Source: Gemmatimonadaceae bacterium (GTDB lineage: Bacteria; Gemmatimonadota; Gemmatimonadetes; Gemmatimonadales; Gemmatimonadaceae). Taken from it: a stretch of 64,000 bases of DNA. A program made the translations under genes and the position numbers. Positions 51,745 through 60,463 of the stretch are shown here, piece after piece. The first letter of the stretch is position 1. The number at the start of each line of letters is the position of its first letter. The notes under the pieces are model-generated. The model was given only the letters and a program-made list of their open reading frames with translations, ran no database searches and had not been told where the DNA came from. Location: contig JADZCT010000029.1 of the NCBI GenBank assembly GCA_020851455.1, positions 62,001 through 126,000 on the forward strand, written 5' to 3'.

Positions 51745-54700
51745 TCAGTCGCCCGACATCGAGTGCCGCAGTCCGGACGCCTCCTGCTCAGCCGTGATCT
51801 CCATTTCGCGTTGTTCGTCAACGAAGAATCGCTTGACCCACGTGCCGAAGTCGTCGAGATAGGTGTAGGCAACGGGGATCACCACGAGGGTCAGCGCCGT
51901 TGACGTGATCAGGCCGCCGATCACCGCCCGCGCCATCGGCGCGCGGAACTCGCCGCCCTCGCCCAGCGCCAGCGCGATCGGGAGCATGCCGGCGATCATT
52001 GCCAGCGTGGTCATCATGATGGGGCGAAGACGCACGGCGCCGGCCTCGACCAGCGCGTCGAACCGGTGGGCGCCCTCACGGCGTCGCTCGTTGGCGTTGT
52101 CCACGAGCAGGATCGCGTTCTTCGTCACCAGCCCCATGAGCATGATGATGCCGATCATGCTCATCATGCTCAGCGTCGAGCGCGTAAGCAGCAGCGCGAG
52201 GAACACGCCGACCAGCGAGAGCGGCAGCGATATCATGATTGCCACCGGGTGCGTGAACGACTCGAACTGCGACGCGAGGATCAGGAAGATGAGGATCACC
52301 GCTAGCAGGATTGCCTCGATCACGTACCCGAATGTCTCGACCAGCATCTGCGTATCGCCGCCGAGCGACACTGAATAGCCGGGCGGAAGCGTCTGGCGCG
52401 CGGCGAGCGCCTCGATCGCGGACGATGCCTCGGAGAGACTGTAGCCGGGCACCATGTTGCCGGAGATAGTCGCGACGCGCTCGAGCTGCGCGCGGTCAAT
52501 CTCCGCCGGCGCGCTCGACAAAGTCACTTCCGCGATGTCGCCGAGGCGCGCGAACGCCACGCCGTTGGGGCCGATCCTTGCCGTCGGGACGGGAAGCGCT
52601 CTCACGTCGGCGATCGAGCGCCTGAGCTCAGGGGCCAGCTGAACGCGGACGTCGCGCTCTTCGCCCGTGGGATCCTCCCACCGGGTCGCAACGTCGCCGG
52701 CGAACAGCGGACGCAGCGTCGCCGCGATGCCGCCGATGTCGAGCCCGACCTGGTTGGCCGTATTGCGATCAACCTCGACACGGAGCTCTGGCTTCGGCGC
52801 GCCCATCGAAGACTTCACGTCTACGATCCCGGGCAGGTGGGCGATCGAATCGGCGACGGCGGACGCGAGCCGTTGGAGCTCGTCCATGTCCGGCCCGCGG
52901 AGTTCCACCTGGAGCGGAGCGCGCGCCATCCCGCCCATTGACGGCACCTGCACGAACGAGCGCACCCCGTACAGGCGGGAGAGCTTCTCGCGCGCCACCA
53001 TCATGAGTTCGTTGGCCTTGAGCCTGCGCTCGTGCCGCGGTACCAGGCGCACGTACATCTCGCCGGTGCGGACGGTCCCCGTGGCGCCCGCGCCGATCGT
53101 GGCGTAGGTGTAGGAGACCTCGGGCATCGAGCGCAGCGCTGCGATGATCTGCTCCGCCTTCTCCTGCGTCTGCGCGATGCTCGACCCTTCGGGTGTCTCG
53201 AAGTTGACCATGAACTCGCTGTTGTCCGACTGCGGCGCGAACTCGCCCCCGATGAACGGCACCAGCGCGAAGGCGGCAACGAGACTCGCCACGGCGAGCG
53301 CAAGGGTGGTCTTGCGCTTCCTCAGCGCCCATTCGATCAGCCGCCGGTAGCGATGCGCCATTTCGTCGAACCATGCGTTGAACCGGGCAACGCCCCTCAC
53401 GACGAAGTTGCCGCCCGCAGCGCCATGCTCGTGCGGGTTCACGCCCCACCATGCGCTCAGCATCGGGGTCAGCGTGAACGACACGAACAGCGAAACGAGC
53501 ACCGCCCACGCCACAGTGAGGCCGAAGGCGTAGAAGAAGCGGCCGATGATGCCGCCCATGAACGCCACGGGTACGAACACGGCGACGATCGAGAGCGTGG
53601 TCGCCATCACGGCAAGGATGATCTCCCGCGTACCGCGCCCCGCTGCGGAAAAATGGTCTTCGCCCAACTGCCGGTGCCGGACGATGTTCTCCACCACCAC
53701 GATGGCATCGTCAATCAGAATGCCGATGGAGAGCGAGAGCGCCATCAGCGTGATCACGTTGATGGTGAACCCGAGCGCCCGCATGAGGACGAACGCCGAG
53801 ATGACCGACACCGGGAGCGAGAACGCGGTTATCGCCGTGGCCTTCCAGTCGTTCAGGAAGAGCATGACGATCACGACGGTCAGCAGCGCGCCGAGCATCA
53901 GCTCGTCTATGACATCGTTCACAGAGTTGCGGATGGTCACCGAATTGTCGCGTACCACGCGAAGCGCGGTGCCCTGGGGAAGCGTCGGCTGGAGGTTCGC
54001 GATGGCCTTCTGGATGCCGTCGGCTACCTCGACCGTGTTGGCGCCTGAAACCTTGATCAGGTCAATGCCGATGCTGCGCGCTCCGTCCACGAGAGCAAGC
54101 GACCGCTCTTCTTCCGTCGCGTCCTCCACGCGCGCGATGTCGCCGAGCCGGACAGTCTGGCCGTTGCGCGTGGCTATGATGACGTCGTTGAACTGCGCGG
54201 GATCCTTGATGCGCCCGCTGATGCGCACGAGTTGCTCGCGGGCGCCGGAGAGCACCCGGCCCGCGGGGACATCCGCATTCTGGCGCGCCAGCGCGGCTTC
54301 GACCTGCGGCACCGTGATACCAAGCGCTTCCATCCGCACAGGCTGGATGTAAACCTTCACCTCGCGCTTCAGCCCGCCGGAAACGCGCACCTCGCCCACG
54401 CCCGACACCGACTCCAGCCGCCGCCTGATCGTCTCGTCAGCCAGCGAAGTGAGCTGCGCCGCGGGCAGGTGCGGGTTCGACACGGCGATCGAGATGATCG
54501 GCATCGCGGCGAAATCAATCTTCTGCACGAGCGGCGGCTCCACGCCGTCAGGGAGATCGCGCCGAATGACGTCAATCTTCGACCGCAGATCCTGCGCGGC
54601 GGCGTCAACGTTGCGCTGGAGCTGGAACTCGACGATCACCTGCGAGATGCCCTCGAGCGAGATGGACGTGATCTTCTTCACGTCCTGCACCGAGTTGAAC

Positions 54701-54960
54701 GCTTCCTCGAGCCGCCTGGTCACCTCGCGCTCCACGGTGCCCGCGCCGGCGCCGGGATACACCGTCTGCACGGTGACGATGGGCATGTCAACCGACGGGA
54801 ATTGATCAATCGGGAGCCGCCTGAAACTGAAGACGCCGAGCACGAGCAGCGCCAGCATCATCATTGTCGTGAAGACCGGCCGGCGGATCGCCACGGCGCT
54901 CAGCCCGCCGCCCACACCCCCCGCCGTGGGCGCGCTCTTGCGCTTCGCTTCCACGGTCAC
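51745..54960 (-). CDS. RND multidrug efflux transporter (AcrB/HAE1 type)
   Basis: 1071 residues, ending just before the porin gene. Inner-membrane drug/proton antiporter of the RND family: 12 membrane segments, two periplasmic porter/docking loops, the TM4 Asp-Asp in Gly-Ile-Leu-Ile-Asp-Asp-Ala-Ile-Val-Val-Val-Glu-Asn and the Arg/Lys in Leu-Met-Gly-Leu-Val-Thr-Lys-Asn-Ala-Ile-Leu. The Met-rich copper/silver signatures of CusA-type pumps are absent, so I favour the HAE1 drug-efflux branch. GTG 54960 overlaps the MFP stop. Operon: tetR-tolC-MFP-RND. Confidence 0.96.
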   Translation of the reverse strand: MTVEAKRKSAPTAGGVGGGLSAVAIRRPVFTTMMMLALLVLGVFSFRRLPIDQFPSVDMPIVTVQTVYPGAGAGTVEREVTRRLEEAFNSVQDVKKITSISLEGISQVIVEFQLQRNVDAAAQDLRSKIDVIRRDLPDGVEPPLVQKIDFAAMPIISIAVSNPHLPAAQLTSLADETIRRRLESVSGVGEVRVSGGLKREVKVYIQPVRMEALGITVPQVEAALARQNADVPAGRVLSGAREQLVRISGRIKDPAQFNDVIIATRNGQTVRLGDIARVEDATEEERSLALVDGARSIGIDLIKVSGANTVEVADGIQKAIANLQPTLPQGTALRVVRDNSVTIRNSVNDVIDELMLGALLTVVIVMLFLNDWKATAITAFSLPVSVISAFVLMRALGFTINVITLMALSLSIGILIDDAIVVVENIVRHRQLGEDHFSAAGRGTREIILAVMATTLSIVAVFVPVAFMGGIIGRFFYAFGLTVAWAVLVSLFVSFTLTPMLSAWWGVNPHEHGAAGGNFVVRGVARFNAWFDEMAHRYRRLIEWALRKRKTTLALAVASLVAAFALVPFIGGEFAPQSDNSEFMVNFETPEGSSIAQTQEKAEQIIAALRSMPEVSYTYATIGAGATGTVRTGEMYVRLVPRHERRLKANELMMVAREKLSRLYGVRSFVQVPSMGGMARAPLQVELRGPDMDELQRLASAVADSIAHLPGIVDVKSSMGAPKPELRVEVDRNTANQVGLDIGGIAATLRPLFAGDVATRWEDPTGEERDVRVQLAPELRRSIADVRALPVPTARIGPNGVAFARLGDIAEVTLSSAPAEIDRAQLERVATISGNMVPGYSLSEASSAIEALAARQTLPPGYSVSLGGDTQMLVETFGYVIEAILLAVILIFLILASQFESFTHPVAIMISLPLSLVGVFLALLLTRSTLSMMSMIGIIMLMGLVTKNAILLVDNANERRREGAHRFDALVEAGAVRLRPIMMTTLAMIAGMLPIALALGEGGEFRAPMARAVIGGLITSTALTLVVIPVAYTYLDDFGTWVKRFFVDEQREMEITAEQEASGLRHSMSGD

Positions 54961-56078
54961 TTCTCCCCGCTCGCCGTCACCTTCGTTCCGTCCCCGATCT
55001 CCACGCCGGCCGTCACGACGATACGCTCGCCTGCCCTGAGCCCGCTCGTCACGGCGATGATTCCGGCATCGTCGTTCCGCTCGCCGGTCGTCACCGTGCG
55101 GCGGCGCACCACGCCGCCGTCAACCACCAGCACGTACGTATCCTTGCCAGCGCCGTGCACCGCGGCCACCGGCGCCACCACGCTCTTCGCGGCTCGTGCC
55201 GTCTGGATGCGGCCGTGGGCGAACTGGCCCGCCACCACCTTGCCGTCGGCGTTGGGCAGCCGCGCGAACACTCCGACCTGGCGCGTTGCTGCGCTGGCGA
55301 CGGGGTCAACCCGCGCCACGGTTCCGCGGAACTCCTGTCCGGGGAACGCGTCTATCGTGAACGTCACCGGCTGGCCGGGCCGCACGCTCGCGGCCTCTGC
55401 CACCCCGACCTGGCCCTTCAGCTCGAGCGTGCGCGGATCCACGACGGTGAAGACCGGGTCTTCGCCCTTTACGCTCTCGCCTTCCTCGGCCGCTCTGTCG
55501 CTTACCCAGCCGTCGAATGGTGCGATGAGCAGCGTGCGCCCGGCTGCTTCGCTGGCGCTCGCGAACGCCGCCCTGGCAGCCGCAACCTGAGCTACGGAGG
55601 CGTCGTACCCCGCCTGCGCGGTTTTCATGTCAACCGAGGAGAGAGCGCCCGCTGCGAACAGCTTCTTCGAACCTTCGAGCTTCTGCGAGGCTACAGCGAG
55701 CCCGGCTTCGGCGCTCGCGACGTTTGCCTTCGCGCTCTCAACGCCGCTCGTGATGCCCTGCGCCTCGATCCGCGCCAGAACCTCGCCCTTCGATACCTTC
55801 GAGCCCCGGTCAACCTTCACGTCGCGGAGCGTGCCGCCTACCTGGGCACGGACCCGCACCACGTCGGCAGGATCGAGTGCGCCGGTTACGACTACCGTGG
55901 GGCCGATGTCGGCCTCGGCCACGGTGGCGACGTCGCTCGCGGAAAGCGTAACGCCGGGCGTCGCTTGCGATTCTTCCGGCTTCGCCTTGCAGCCCGCGAG
56001 CGCGGCCGTAGCCAGAAGCAGGGCGAGACTGCGTGCGGCCGGAGTGCGGCCGCGGGTAGTGATGCTCATGGAGTTCAT
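54957..56078 (-). CDS. RND efflux periplasmic adaptor (lipoprotein)
   Basis: 373 residues. Membrane fusion protein bridging the RND pump and TolC. Lipobox Leu-Ala-Gly-Cys30 marks lipid anchoring in the inner membrane. The barrel-sandwich hybrid (Val-Gly-Gly-Thr-Leu-Arg-Asp-Val), an alpha hairpin (about 105-165), lipoyl half (Ala-Pro-Phe-Asp-Gly-Trp-Val), beta-barrel and C-terminal domain follow in order. ATG 56078 is used (an ATG three codons on is possible). It sits three bases after tolC. Confidence 0.94.
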   Translation of the reverse strand: MNSMSITTRGRTPAARSLALLLATAALAGCKAKPEESQATPGVTLSASDVATVAEADIGPTVVVTGALDPADVVRVRAQVGGTLRDVKVDRGSKVSKGEVLARIEAQGITSGVESAKANVASAEAGLAVASQKLEGSKKLFAAGALSSVDMKTAQAGYDASVAQVAAARAAFASASEAAGRTLLIAPFDGWVSDRAAEEGESVKGEDPVFTVVDPRTLELKGQVGVAEAASVRPGQPVTFTIDAFPGQEFRGTVARVDPVASAATRQVGVFARLPNADGKVVAGQFAHGRIQTARAAKSVVAPVAAVHGAGKDTYVLVVDGGVVRRRTVTTGERNDDAGIIAVTSGLRAGERIVVTAGVEIGDGTKVTASGEK

Positions 56079-56081
56079 TGG

Positions 56082-57479
56082 TTAGCGAGCCTGGTTCAGT
56101 GCGGCGGAGCTGATCCCCAGCGCGCGCTGGAGCCCCGCATCGGCGATGTAGTACTGCGCGACTGCCTGCGCGAAGTTGGAGCGCGCCGTGAGGAGTCCCA
56201 GACGCGCGTCGCTCACGTCCAGGTGCGTCGCCAGTCCCTGGTCATAGCGAAGGACCGTGAGGTCGTACACCTTCTGCGCCTGGTCAACGGTGCGCTGGCG
56301 GGCGTCAACCGATGCCGCCGCGCGCGCACGCTCCCCCCGTGCCTGCTCGTACTGCATCTGCACGGACTCGCGGAGCTGCGCCAGCCGCAGTTGTTCCTGT
56401 TCCAGGCCGAGCCGGGCCTGCGTGAGGTCGGCCCCCCGCTTGAAGCCGTTGAAGATCGGAACCTTGACCGTGAGCGACGCGTTCCAGTCGGTGAGCCAGT
56501 CGCGGCCATTCAGGCCCCATACCGCAAGAGGGTACATGAGCCGGCCGAAGCTCATGCGGAAGTCGAGCCCCGGGATGTAGGCCGCGATCGCCTGCTTCAC
56601 CAGCTCCTTCGCGATGTTCACCTGCTGCTCTTCCGCCTTCACCGCAGGGCGGTCGTCGGCGGCCGTGCCGAGGTTCGCCGCCGGGGCCGACGCGGCGCGC
56701 GGCGGATCGAGATGCGTCGTGAGCACGATGGGCGCTGCCGCGGGCACGTTGACGAGCCGCTTCATGTCGAGCGATGCGATGGCCGCGGCATTCTGCGCGT
56801 CCACGAGTTGCGGCTTGAGGTTCTCGAGCGCGACTTCGGCGCGCAGCAGGTCAAGGTCGGAACTCGTCCCGGCCTGAACCCGCAGCTTCTCCTGATCGAG
56901 GAAGCGCTGTGCCTGCTCGACCGCCTCGCGCGCGCTCGCCTCGAGCTCCGCGGCGAGCTGCGCCCGGGCGTACGCCGCGCGCACCTGGTACTCGGTCTCC
57001 GCGAGCTGCTCGCGCAGGGTCATCTGCGACGCGCCCTCGAAGTGATTCGCTATGCGCAACGCGCTGCCCAGCCGCGGCGAGTAGATCGTCTGCGTCGCGG
57101 TGAGGTTCGCCGTGTACTGGTTGACGCGGCCGAAGGGGAGATTCGCGAACATCTTCGCCAGGGGCGCGAGCGACGAGTCCACCGGCTCCGAACTCGGCTT
57201 CGTCTGGAACGGCGAGGCGTAAGTGCGCAAGTAAGTGAAGCTGCCGTCGAGCGACGGCAGCGCGGCCGACCGCGCCGCCTTCACCTGCGTCCCGGCGATT
57301 CCCACGTTCGCCCGCGCGATGCGCGCCTCCTCGCCAATCGTGCCTGCGCGGCGCAGCGCGTCGTCGAGCGAAATGCGGACGGTGTCGGTACCGGGCCCGG
57401 CCTGCGCGGAACCGCGCGCGGTTGGCGCAATGGCGATGGCGAGTACGGCCAGGCGGAGAATGAGAGGTCTTGTGGTCAC
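56082..57479 (-). CDS. TolC-family outer-membrane efflux protein
   Basis: 465 residues from GTG 57479, overlapping tetR by four bases. A Sec signal ends near Gly-Ser-Ala-Gln. Two TolC repeats of long helices and beta strands are visible, with Ser-Leu-Asp-Asp-Ala-Leu-Arg-Arg-Ala at the start and Ala-Arg-Leu-Gly-Leu-Leu-Thr-Ala-Arg near the end. It forms the outer-membrane exit duct of the pump encoded downstream. Confidence 0.94.
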   Translation of the reverse strand: MTTRPLILRLAVLAIAIAPTARGSAQAGPGTDTVRISLDDALRRAGTIGEEARIARANVGIAGTQVKAARSAALPSLDGSFTYLRTYASPFQTKPSSEPVDSSLAPLAKMFANLPFGRVNQYTANLTATQTIYSPRLGSALRIANHFEGASQMTLREQLAETEYQVRAAYARAQLAAELEASAREAVEQAQRFLDQEKLRVQAGTSSDLDLLRAEVALENLKPQLVDAQNAAAIASLDMKRLVNVPAAAPIVLTTHLDPPRAASAPAANLGTAADDRPAVKAEEQQVNIAKELVKQAIAAYIPGLDFRMSFGRLMYPLAVWGLNGRDWLTDWNASLTVKVPIFNGFKRGADLTQARLGLEQEQLRLAQLRESVQMQYEQARGERARAAASVDARQRTVDQAQKVYDLTVLRYDQGLATHLDVSDARLGLLTARSNFAQAVAQYYIADAGLQRALGISSAALNQAR

Positions 57480-58171
57480 GACTCGGTTGCCATGCGCCTG
57501 CCGGCGGCCGCACCAATGCGGACCGCGGGGCGCAGGCTGTGAAGGAAGAGTTCGATGGTGGAGTCCACCATCCGCGCGTCGTCGAATGGGTCGAGCGAGG
57601 CAAGGTCCGTCGTTTGCCGCCAGAGCATCTGCACCACGAGGCCGGCGGTGAAGACCCGGGCGGCGACCTGGGCGTCTGCGTCCTGCCGGAACTCGCCCGT
57701 CGCCTTGCCGCGTTCGATGAGCTTCACGATGAGCGACCAGGCACGGATGAGCGTCTGCTGGATGGCGCGGGCAAAGAGGCGGGGCGCGTCGGAGTGCAGG
57801 CCCACGTACACCACCCGCAGTTGGCGCCGCGATTCGTCCCTGGGTTCCGCGAACCCGCGGCGAAGCACGAGGCGCAACTGGGACGATACCGGCCCCGGGT
57901 TCCCGCGGACGATTGCCTCGAGTTCGCCCACCGCCTCGCGGTCGTTCACCTCCGCGAGGCGCGCGAGCAGCGTCTCCTTGTTTCGGAAGTAGTAGTAGAC
58001 GGTCCCCTTGGTCACGCCGGCAGCCTTCGCGATATCAACGAGCGTCGTGGCCGTGTAGCCCTTGCTGGCGAACAGCCGCAAGGCCGCCGCGAGGATCTCG
58101 CGGGGCCGCTCTTCGGGACGGCGCGCCCACCTTGGCTCAGGGGCGCGTGCAGTTTGCTTCTTGACCGCCAA
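57476..58171 (-). CDS. TetR-family repressor of the efflux operon
   Basis: 231 residues from TTG 58171, which has a GAGGG site eight bases upstream; a GTG frame to 58252 would add 27 residues without homology. The TetR N-terminal helix-turn-helix (about 25-70) shows Leu-Phe-Ala-Ser-Lys-Gly-Tyr-Thr-Ala-Thr-Thr and Gly-Val-Thr-Lys-Gly-Thr-Val-Tyr-Tyr-Tyr-Phe. The C-terminal ligand domain is unlike any I recognise. It is first in the operon, downstream of a promoter at 58287-58315 that overlaps a palindrome, so it probably represses itself and the pump genes. Confidence 0.9.
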   Translation of the reverse strand: MAVKKQTARAPEPRWARRPEERPREILAAALRLFASKGYTATTLVDIAKAAGVTKGTVYYYFRNKETLLARLAEVNDREAVGELEAIVRGNPGPVSSQLRLVLRRGFAEPRDESRRQLRVVYVGLHSDAPRLFARAIQQTLIRAWSLIVKLIERGKATGEFRQDADAQVAARVFTAGLVVQMLWRQTTDLASLDPFDDARMVDSTIELFLHSLRPAVRIGAAAGRRMATES

Positions 58172-58284
58172 GCTTAATACCCTCGATGGCCGCCGCACCG
58201 CGGTATCGGCGCGCCATGAATACGCGCCCTCGTCACCGGTGTCGCAGCCCAACCGCGTTGGTGCGAAATGGAATTATCCGAGCG

Positions 58285-58293
58285 GTATAATAC
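58285..58293. promoter_or_regulatory. Palindrome GTATAATAC over the -10 box
   Basis: A perfect 9-base palindrome covers the -10 region of the efflux-operon promoter. It could be part of a TetR operator. Confidence 0.35.
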
Positions 58294-58315
58294 GCGTGAC
58301 ACACAGCACGGTCAA
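58287..58315 (-). promoter_or_regulatory. Promoter of the tetR-tolC-MFP-RND operon
   Basis: On the minus strand TTGACC (58315-58310) and TATTAT (58292-58287) are separated by 17 bases, close to the sigma-70 consensus. Transcription would start near 58280 and leave a leader of about 100 bases before tetR. Confidence 0.75.
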
Positions 58316-58444
58316 GCGGCAAACCGGCGCCCGACCGGCCCGGCCGGACGGCGAATCCAAGCGCCTGGATCCAGTTGAGAAGCTGTACCCCGGCCGACAC
58401 GTTAAATATTACATACTTCGCAACACCAAACCTCTATTCGACCT

Positions 58445-58831
58445 GTGGCTGAACTGGCGTTTCGCGATGGCGTGATGGATCGGATCCGGCTCAAGGAACC
58501 ACGGTTCCACGAGCACGCGTACCTCTTCGTGCTCTCCGCGCTCGAGTACTGCCAGGCCCGGCTGCCCGAACGCAGGCACCTCGCCGGCCGCGAACTCCTC
58601 GACGGCTGCCGTGCGCTGGCGCTGGAACGCTACGGCGTGCTCGCCCGCACGGTGCTTGGCTACTGGGGTGTGACCTGTACCGGGGACCTGGGCGATGTCG
58701 TCTTCACGCTTGTTGACCTCGGCCTCCTCCAAAGCCAGGCGTCCGACACCAAGGCGGACTTCGAGCACGTATTCGATTTCGAGGACGCGTTCGACCGCGA
58801 CTACCCCTGGAAAGGCGCGTCGGCCACCTAG
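58445..58831 (+). CDS. Minf_1886-family protein (conserved, unknown)
   Basis: 128 residues from GTG 58445. Matches the small Planctomycetes/Verrucomicrobia/Gemmatimonadota family known as Minf_1886: Arg-Phe-His-Glu-His-Ala-Tyr-Leu-Phe-Val-Leu, Gly-Arg-Glu-Leu-Leu-Asp-Gly-Cys, Ala-Leu-Glu-Arg-Tyr-Gly, Arg-Thr-Val-Leu-x-Tyr-Trp-Gly-Val and Val-Phe-x-Phe-Glu-Asp-Ala-Phe. The fold is helical and cytoplasmic. No function is known. The 273 bases before it hold the efflux promoter on the other strand; no promoter for this gene is clear. Confidence 0.85.
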   Translation: MAELAFRDGVMDRIRLKEPRFHEHAYLFVLSALEYCQARLPERRHLAGRELLDGCRALALERYGVLARTVLGYWGVTCTGDLGDVVFTLVDLGLLQSQASDTKADFEHVFDFEDAFDRDYPWKGASAT

Positions 58832-58861
58832 GCCGGGCCACGGCGGGAACGGCGCTTGACA

Positions 58862-60463
58862 GTGCGTGTCACCAAGGCGGCAGAGGCCGCCGCAATGGAT
58901 CGGCGCGCCAACGAGGCCGGCACGGCGTCGTGGTCGTTGATGGAAGCGGCCGGCCGCGGCGCCGCCACCGTCATCCGCGAGCGATTCCGCGCGCGACTCG
59001 AGGGCGAGGTCGTGGTACTCGCAGGCGGCGGCAATAATGGCGGCGATGGCTACGTCGTTGCCTCCGAACTCGCGGCCGCTGGAGCGCGCGTCACTGTCGT
59101 TGCCACCGCCCCCCCGGGCACCGACGACTCGCGACGCGCGCGCGCCGAGCTGCCTGCCGCCGTGCGGGTCCAGGCGTGGGCCGACGGCGCCTCGGCGCTC
59201 CAACGCGCATCGCTCGTCATAGACGCCATGCTCGGCACCGGCGCGGCCGGCGCGCCGCGCGCCGAAGTCGGCGAGGCGATCGCCGCCGTCGCGCGGGCGC
59301 GCGGCGCGGGCGCATCGGTGGCAGCGCTCGACGTTCCTTCCGGAGTCAACGCGACTACGGGTGAGGTGCCTGGCGGGCTGCTGTCACCGGCGAGTGATAT
59401 CGCCCAGGATGGCTCTTCGGCAGGCGTTGCACCTGCCGCATCCGTGACCGCCGACATCACCGTCGCTTTCGGGACGGTGAAGCGCGGGCTCCTGCGGAAC
59501 CGCGATGCCGCGGGCGAGATCGTCGTCGTGGATATCGGCCTCGGGGCCGCCGCGCACGACCAAACGATCCCCCGCCTCGTGGACGCAACGTACGCGCTGA
59601 GCGCCGTGCCTCCGATCGCGGCCGGCGCCAACAAGGGTACGCGCCGCAAGCTGCTCATCGTGGGCGGCGCGGCGGGCATGGCGGGCGCGCCGATCCTTGC
59701 CGCCCGTGGCGCGCTCCGGTCGGGCATCGGAATGGTTCGCGTGTGCGTCGAACCGCCAAGTATCGTGCCGGTGCAGGCGGCGGAACCGTCCGCCCTGGTC
59801 GTGCCCTGGCCAGTGGACGACGCCGCGCTCGCCGACTACCTCGGCTGGACGCACGCCGTCCTCCTCGGCCCGGGACTCGGCCCTGGTCGCGCTGAGCGCG
59901 AACTGGCCGCGCGCGTCCTCTCTGAGTGGAAAGGCCCGGTGGTCGTTGACGCAGACGCACTGAATGCATTCGAGGGACGCGCCGCCGAGCTCGGACGCCT
60001 TCTCCGGGGACGGCCCGCGGTGATCACTCCCCACCCGGTTGAGGCCCAGCGCCTCACGGGCCGGAGTGCCGGTGAAATCGACGCCGCGCGCTTCGACAGC
60101 GCGCGCGAGATCGCGAAACAGGTGAACGCGACCGTTCTGCTGAAGGGCGTCCCGACGGTTATCTCCGATGGCGCACACACGCTGATCGTCGCAAGCGGAA
60201 CGCCGGTACTGGCCACCGGGGGAAGCGGTGACATGCTCGGCGGGATCGTCGCCACGCTCCTCGCGCAAACCGGCGATGCGACCGCGAGCGCGGCCGCGGG
60301 CGCGTGGGTGCATGGTCGCGCCGCGGAGCTCGCTGGAGCAGGCCAGGTGCGCGGTGTGACGCTCGACGATGTACTCGCGTCGCTGCGCGAGGCCTGGCGT
60401 GCGCCGCCCCAGCCGCGGTTGCCCGTGCTCACCGAGCTTCCGTGCCCTGGCGGTGCGCGGTGA
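58862..60463 (+). CDS. nnr: Bifunctional NAD(P)H-hydrate epimerase/dehydratase
   Basis: 533 residues from GTG 58862 (TTG two codons earlier is possible). It repairs hydrated NAD(P)H. The YjeF_N epimerase (about 1-220) has Gly-Gly-Gly-Asn-Asn-Gly-Gly-Asp-Gly; the YjeF_C kinase-fold dehydratase (about 225-515) has Leu-Leu-Gly-Pro-Gly-Leu-Gly, Thr-Pro-His-Pro and Thr-Gly-Gly-Ser-Gly-Asp-Met-Leu-Gly-Gly. Starts 30 bases after the previous gene. thiL starts inside its stop (GTGA). Confidence 0.95.
   Translation: MRVTKAAEAAAMDRRANEAGTASWSLMEAAGRGAATVIRERFRARLEGEVVVLAGGGNNGGDGYVVASELAAAGARVTVVATAPPGTDDSRRARAELPAAVRVQAWADGASALQRASLVIDAMLGTGAAGAPRAEVGEAIAAVARARGAGASVAALDVPSGVNATTGEVPGGLLSPASDIAQDGSSAGVAPAASVTADITVAFGTVKRGLLRNRDAAGEIVVVDIGLGAAAHDQTIPRLVDATYALSAVPPIAAGANKGTRRKLLIVGGAAGMAGAPILAARGALRSGIGMVRVCVEPPSIVPVQAAEPSALVVPWPVDDAALADYLGWTHAVLLGPGLGPGRAERELAARVLSEWKGPVVVDADALNAFEGRAAELGRLLRGRPAVITPHPVEAQRLTGRSAGEIDAARFDSAREIAKQVNATVLLKGVPTVISDGAHTLIVASGTPVLATGGSGDMLGGIVATLLAQTGDATASAAAGAWVHGRAAELAGAGQVRGVTLDDVLASLREAWRAPPQPRLPVLTELPCPGGAR

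Noticed and set aside
51745-54960. A copper/silver (CusA-type) heavy-metal pump
   Set aside because: The Met-rich motifs of that branch are absent, and the operon has a TetR regulator and MFP of the drug type.
58258-58291. TTGGTG and TATAAT as a plus-strand promoter for the Minf_1886-family gene
   Set aside because: The spacing is 22 bases; the minus-strand pair TTGACC/TATTAT with 17 bases fits far better.
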